DNA from: CAZCBJ01 sp964496705
Lineage (GTDB): Bacteria; Chloroflexota; Anaerolineae; Anaerolineales; Anaerolineaceae
Length of the DNA: 17,333 bases
Reading direction: 5' to 3'
NCBI GenBank assembly: GCA_964496705.1
Contig: CAZCBJ010000069.1
Coordinates: 1-17,333 of the forward strand
The notes under the pieces are model-generated. The model was given only the letters and a program-made list of their open reading frames with translations, was not told the origin of the DNA and made no database searches. Positions 13,668 through 17,333 of this stretch are shown piece after piece. The position numbers and the translations under genes were made by a program. The number at the start of each line of letters is the position of its first letter. Within the stretch, counting starts at the first letter, position 1.

Positions 13668-14114
13668 ATGATAATCGCATTTGCCTGCGACCATGGCGGC
13701 TTTTTGCTAAAAGAGAAAATCATCAAAAAAATAGAAGGCTGCGGACATCAGGTGCTTGACTTTGGCACGCACAGCACCGAAAGTGTGGATTACCCCGACT
13801 TTGTAGAGAAGGCATGCCGGGCTATCCAATCAGGGAACGCTCAACGGGGCGTCTTGATCTGCGGTTCGGGTATCGGAGCCTGTGTGACTGCCAACAAGCT
13901 CAAAGGGATCATCGCCGGACTGTGCCATGATACATATTCCGCGCATCAAGGGGTTGAGCATGATGATATGAACGTTCTTTGCCTCGGTGCCCGGGTAATT
14001 GGCCCCGAGTTGGCCTCCGAAATCGTGTGTAGGTTTTTATCTGCCACTTTTTCTGGAGAGGAACGGCATATTCGCAGGCTTAAAAAAATGAAAAAAATTG
14101 AAGCTGGTGGCTGA
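13668..14114 (+). CDS. rpiB: Ribose-5-phosphate isomerase B
   Basis: RpiB interconverts ribose 5-phosphate and ribulose 5-phosphate. The 148 residues match the RpiB/LacA/LacB family: C-D-H-G-G at 7-11 for phosphate binding, I-C-G-S-G-I-G at 64-70 with catalytic-base C65, and H-D-D-M-N-V-L-C-L-G-A-R for the ring-opening and phosphate contacts. A few related enzymes act on allose 6-phosphate, but placement between transketolase and transaldolase supports the pentose role. The frame is open back to 13518 inside tkt, but the ATG at 13668 is chosen because the family N terminus (M-x-I-A-x-x-C/S-D-H) begins there and GAGG (13657-13660) precedes it. Spacing to the next gene is 32 bases. Confidence 0.95.
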   Translation: MIIAFACDHGGFLLKEKIIKKIEGCGHQVLDFGTHSTESVDYPDFVEKACRAIQSGNAQRGVLICGSGIGACVTANKLKGIIAGLCHDTYSAHQGVEHDDMNVLCLGARVIGPELASEIVCRFLSATFSGEERHIRRLKKMKKIEAGG

Positions 14115-14146
14115 TATTACTAGAAAATTTGTTTCAGAGGGTTTGC

Positions 14147-16924
14147 ATGGACACAATCCGGCAGGTGCACGCTTTACAACAATCGGTCTGGTATGACAAC
14201 ATTCAAAGGCGGTTGCTCGAAGACGGTGAATTGGAGAACCTGATCCGTTCTGGCGCAATACGTGGCATAACTTCCAATCCAACCATATTTCACAACGCAA
14301 TCGCCAATACGCGAGATTATGACACTGCCTTACAGTCCATGTCATGGGCTGGATGGTCAGCTGAAGAAATGTTCTATCACCTCGCCATAGAGGATATTCA
14401 AGCAGCCGCTGACCTTTTTTTCCCACTTTATCAACAGACCCAGGGGGAAGACGGGTATGTCAGCCTGGAAGTGAATCCGTTATTTGCGTATGATACCGAA
14501 AAAACAATCCGTGAAGCGAAACGACTATGGGCTCTTGTTAATCGCCCCAATCTGATGATCAAGATCCCGGCGACGAATGAAGGAATCCCGGCTATTCGTC
14601 AAGCGATCACAGCCGGAATAAATGTCAATGTGACCCTGATCTTCTCATTGGAACGTTATCAACAAGTTCTTGACGCTCACACCACAGGATTGGAAGCACG
14701 GCTGCGCGCTGGTCTACCAATTCACCAGATCGCGTCCGTCGCCTCATTTTTTGTGTCTCGGTTGGATACGAAGGTTGATCGCCAACTTAACGACTTGTTA
14801 ATCAATGACACCTCTTTATCATCGGTTATAACACCACTGCTGGGATCAACAGCAATAGCCAATGCGCGCCTGGCATACCAGGTGTTCAAGCGCCATATCG
14901 CCTCGGGCAAGTTCTCAAGATTACTTGAGCAAGGAGGTCTTGTTCAACGACCATTATGGGCATCCACCAGTACCAAAAATCCTGCGTACCGGGATGTGAT
15001 GTATGTGGAAGAGTTGATCGGTGCCGAATCCGTGAATACCATTCCCCCCCAAACCCTTGACGCATTCATAGATCATGGAATGGTAAGAGGTCTGACCATT
15101 GAACAAGACACCAAAAAATCCGAAAATATTTTCAATATGCTGGAAAATCTCGGTATATCAATTGCTGAGATAACCCAAACCCTCGAACAGGAGGGAGTGA
15201 AAGCCTTTCTCGACTCTCATCAAGCACTCATCCAGGCTATCGAAAGCAAACGCTTAAAATATTTAATGGAGCTGGGATCGCTGGCTGATACAGTTGCAAT
15301 AAGAGTTGACGACCTCGAAACCCAACGCATTTCACAACGACTGTACGATAAAGACCCCACAATCTGGACTCATGACTCAGAACAGAGCCAGTTGATCACA
15401 CGGCGCTTGGGATGGCTCGAAGCACCTGCGAAAATTATTTCTTCTCTTGAAGAAATTCATTCTTTCATCGACGATATAACCTCTGAAGGCTACACGAAAT
15501 GCCTCTTGCTCGGCATGGGCGGCTCGTCTCTCGCTCCGGAAGTTTTTGCTTACACATTCCCCCGTTCGCATGCTGGACTCGAGTTAAAAATCCTCGATTC
15601 TACCGACCCCACCCAGGTGTCAGATGCCGAAAAATGGGCCGCGATTGAACAAACGCTGTTTATCGTATCGAGCAAATCTGGGGGCACCAGCGAGGTAAAC
15701 GCTTTCTTGAGCTACTTCTGGGAAAAAGCTATCAACAGGCTTGGCAATGAAGAAGCTCCCAGGCATTTTATCGCTATCACTGATCCCGGCACGAGTCTGG
15801 AGAAAGTTGCCTTGGAAAGAGGTTTCAAGAAAATTTTTCACGGTGATCCCACTATTGGCGGTAGATATTCGGCCTTGACAGTATTTGGTTTGGTACCAGC
15901 CGCCCTTATTGGAATGGATATTGCCAGGCTCCTCAATCGTACATGCTCCATGATGAAAAACACATCGCCCAATCTCCCGGTTGCCAGAAATCCCGGGCTG
16001 GCATTGGGCGCCTTTCTCAGTGAAGCTGCCCTACAGGGCAGAGATAAAATGACGATCCTGGCCGATCCCGAAATAGCAAGTATTGGATCATGGATCGAGC
16101 AGCTCGTTGCCGAATCCAGTGGAAAAAAGGGTGTTGGCATCATCCCTATTGATGAAGAACCTGTCCAATCACCAGAAAAATTTCAGAACGATCGAATTTT
16201 CATCTATATCTCGGTTTCTGGAAAACTGCAAGACCGGGTCGAGAAAATTAGACAAGCCGGCCACCCGATCATTACGATTTCCCTTAACGATCTTTACGAC
16301 CTGGGCGCAGAGTTCTTCCGATGGGGTCTGGCCACCTCGATTGCTTGTTCGATCCTCGGAGTAAACGCCTTTGACCAACCGGACGTGCAGGATAATAAAG
16401 ACCGGACCATCCAGAAAATTCAAGAAATCCAACAAACCGGTTCATTGTTTGAAGGGGATTCAATCTGGGAAAATGCACAGGCCAAGATTTTCGGGAAGCC
16501 TTTTTCAGGTCTTGAGGAGGCTAGAACCCTTACGGACGCGATCCGTTGTTTTCTAAGATTGGCATCGCAAGGAGATTATATTGCCATTAATGCTTACTTG
16601 CCCCGCAATGAAGATACTACCAGGCAACTACAGTCCTTCCGGCTGGCGGTCGTGGCAGCGACCCAAAATGCGACAACGCTGGGTTTTGGTCCACGATTTC
16701 TTCACTCAACAGGGCAATTGCACAAAGGCGGGGCAAATAATGGCATTTTCATCCAGATCACCAGGGATGCATCAATTGACCTGCCGATCCCAGGACAAGG
16801 GATTACATTCGCCCAGTTGGAGCGAGCCCAGGCTCTGGGTGATCTAGAAGCGCTGCAGGCTCGTGACCGTCGAGTAATTCGGATTCACCTCAAAGGACAA
16901 GAAGCGTTAGTGACAGACTTCTAG
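14147..16924 (+). CDS. Bifunctional transaldolase / glucose-6-phosphate isomerase fusion
   Basis: This 925-residue protein joins two cytoplasmic enzymes. The N-terminal part (to about 370) is transaldolase: R-G-I-T-S-N-P-T-I-F, then L-M-I-K-I-P-A-T with K139 as the predicted Schiff-base lysine. From about 375 comes phosphoglucose isomerase with its two SIS-type domains: G-M-G-G-S-S at about 456-461, S-K-S-G-G-T-S-E at 509-516, G-G-R-Y-S-A at 571-576, and near the C terminus S-T-G-Q-L-H-K-G-G with H859 and K860. Tal-Pgi fusions are known in Chloroflexota, cyanobacteria and some others. Fructose 6-phosphate is a product or substrate of both halves. I chose the ATG at 14147 (AGAGGG upstream) over the in-frame TTG at 14129. 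The stop codon overlaps that of the convergent gene. Confidence 0.95.
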   Translation: MDTIRQVHALQQSVWYDNIQRRLLEDGELENLIRSGAIRGITSNPTIFHNAIANTRDYDTALQSMSWAGWSAEEMFYHLAIEDIQAAADLFFPLYQQTQGEDGYVSLEVNPLFAYDTEKTIREAKRLWALVNRPNLMIKIPATNEGIPAIRQAITAGINVNVTLIFSLERYQQVLDAHTTGLEARLRAGLPIHQIASVASFFVSRLDTKVDRQLNDLLINDTSLSSVITPLLGSTAIANARLAYQVFKRHIASGKFSRLLEQGGLVQRPLWASTSTKNPAYRDVMYVEELIGAESVNTIPPQTLDAFIDHGMVRGLTIEQDTKKSENIFNMLENLGISIAEITQTLEQEGVKAFLDSHQALIQAIESKRLKYLMELGSLADTVAIRVDDLETQRISQRLYDKDPTIWTHDSEQSQLITRRLGWLEAPAKIISSLEEIHSFIDDITSEGYTKCLLLGMGGSSLAPEVFAYTFPRSHAGLELKILDSTDPTQVSDAEKWAAIEQTLFIVSSKSGGTSEVNAFLSYFWEKAINRLGNEEAPRHFIAITDPGTSLEKVALERGFKKIFHGDPTIGGRYSALTVFGLVPAALIGMDIARLLNRTCSMMKNTSPNLPVARNPGLALGAFLSEAALQGRDKMTILADPEIASIGSWIEQLVAESSGKKGVGIIPIDEEPVQSPEKFQNDRIFIYISVSGKLQDRVEKIRQAGHPIITISLNDLYDLGAEFFRWGLATSIACSILGVNAFDQPDVQDNKDRTIQKIQEIQQTGSLFEGDSIWENAQAKIFGKPFSGLEEARTLTDAIRCFLRLASQGDYIAINAYLPRNEDTTRQLQSFRLAVVAATQNATTLGFGPRFLHSTGQLHKGGANNGIFIQITRDASIDLPIPGQGITFAQLERAQALGDLEALQARDRRVIRIHLKGQEALVTDF

Positions 16925-16933
16925 CGTTTTTTT
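16900..16933 (+). terminator. Weak possible terminator at the tal-pgi end
   Basis: AGAAG (16900-16904) can pair with CTTCT (16918-16922), and seven Ts follow at 16927-16933. The 13-base loop and 5-bp stem make it weak, and the T run is also coding (as K-K) for the convergent gene. Confidence 0.25.
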
Positions 16934-17333
16934 CTGGAGAAAGCCCATCCCAGCGCAAGTATGCCTGCAAGCACCAACCAGGGTCGTGAAGCCAACCAAA
17001 GGAATCCTCTCGTGATTTCTCGATAACGATCGATTCGCAAAGAAGCCTCTCGAGGAACGATAATTTCCTGATCCCAGTCGAAACTGAGTAAATGAGACAG
17101 GAAGTTTTGAGAAACACAACCTTCAAGACTGAAGATGTATATATTGTCGCTTAATTGGCGAGCCAGCAATAGATCTCGTGCAAATTCTTCCCAGCTTAAG
17201 GGAGGCACATCAATGACACCTTCAAGTTCAACCCCGCCCCCCGTACTGCCCACCCCGATGCCCTGAGCGTCTTTCCCGTAACTCCACAACATACCTGGTC
17301 CGATCTGTCGTAGAAAACTTGAGTAAAGCATTA
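16921..17333 (-). CDS. Unrecognised protein with C-terminal membrane span (5' end outside window)
   Basis: I do not recognise this protein. The frame is open to the right edge (the cut codon ends in TA on the minus strand and so cannot be a stop), so this is the last 137 or so residues of a longer protein. The ATG at 17331-17329 is probably internal, as no ribosome binding site is visible. A possible soluble domain end (with G-I-G-V-G-S-T-G-G-G and a W-E-E-F-A-R-D-L helix, then I-Y-I-F-S-L-E-G-C) is followed by a basic stretch, a single hydrophobic span about 20 residues long, and a short basic tail, R-K-K-R. The strand and helix pattern before the span could be the end of a barrel-type catalytic domain, but that is a guess. 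Confidence 0.6.
   Translation of the reverse strand, partial: MLYSSFLRQIGPGMLWSYGKDAQGIGVGSTGGGVELEGVIDVPPLSWEEFARDLLLARQLSDNIYIFSLEGCVSQNFLSHLLSFDWDQEIIVPREASLRIDRYREITRGFLWLASRPWLVLAGILALGWAFSRKKR

Noticed and set aside
14037..14426. 129-codon open frame on the minus strand across rpiB and tal-pgi
   Set aside because: Antisense to conserved parts of two clear enzymes, with low-complexity shadow composition.
1..17333. CRISPR array, tRNA, rRNA or insertion sequence
   Set aside because: No regularly spaced repeats, tRNA-like cloverleaf or CCA end, rRNA segment, transposase or terminal inverted repeats were seen when reading through.

Overview
The window reads as a chromosomal stretch of a Chloroflexota bacterium, most likely from the Anaerolineae. 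This is inferred from gene content: a fused transaldolase/phosphoglucose isomerase, a two-subunit glycine dehydrogenase, a DUF4342 protein, a very short Flp-type prepilin, Tat-exported DUF362 and polyferredoxin proteins, and only single-membrane-style envelope proteins. No species can be named from sequence alone. It looks like ordinary, densely packed core chromosome: I see no transposase, phage gene, CRISPR array, tRNA or rRNA. A run of 23 Ns at 12646-12668 shows that it comes from a draft assembly.

Layout. (1) 1-287 is the 3' end of a tRNA-dihydrouridine synthase gene. (2) 284-3546 holds the glycine cleavage genes gcvH-gcvPA-gcvPB, tightly overlapping and preceded by a good sigma70-type promoter; gcvT is not in the window. 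(3) 3547-4133 holds a 49-residue Flp-like prepilin gene and a DUF4342 gene; a perfect TTGACA/TATAAT promoter lies over the end of the pilin gene. (4) 4191-7900 is a same-strand run: a GT-B-like protein, a cyclophilin, a family 2 glycosyltransferase, and a lipoprotein with TPRs and a seven-repeat PQQ-type propeller. (5) On the minus strand, 11205 down to 7920, lie folB, a Tat-exported DUF362 protein with a C-terminal membrane anchor, and a NapH-NapG-like fused polyferredoxin with six four-cysteine motifs. (6) 11354-11560 is a small heavy-metal-associated (CxxC) protein. (7) 11641-16924 is a sugar-phosphate operon: transketolase, ribose-5-phosphate isomerase B and the Tal-Pgi fusion. (8) 16921-17333 is the C-terminal part of an unrecognised membrane-anchored protein on the minus strand.

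How the genes work together. The gcv genes supply the H and P proteins of glycine decarboxylation. The tkt-rpiB-tal/pgi operon covers the transketolase, isomerase and transaldolase steps of the non-oxidative pentose phosphate pathway plus the glucose-6-P/fructose-6-P step. The least explained part is the DUF362 plus polyferredoxin pair. The two genes overlap by 8 bp, and a perfect 8-bp GAAA-capped hairpin hides the second gene's ribosome binding site, so translation is probably coupled. Both proteins carry twin-arginine motifs, in the polyferredoxin an internal one. Together they suggest a membrane redox module delivering electrons to an extracytoplasmic DUF362 enzyme of unknown activity; this is the best candidate here for an undescribed system.
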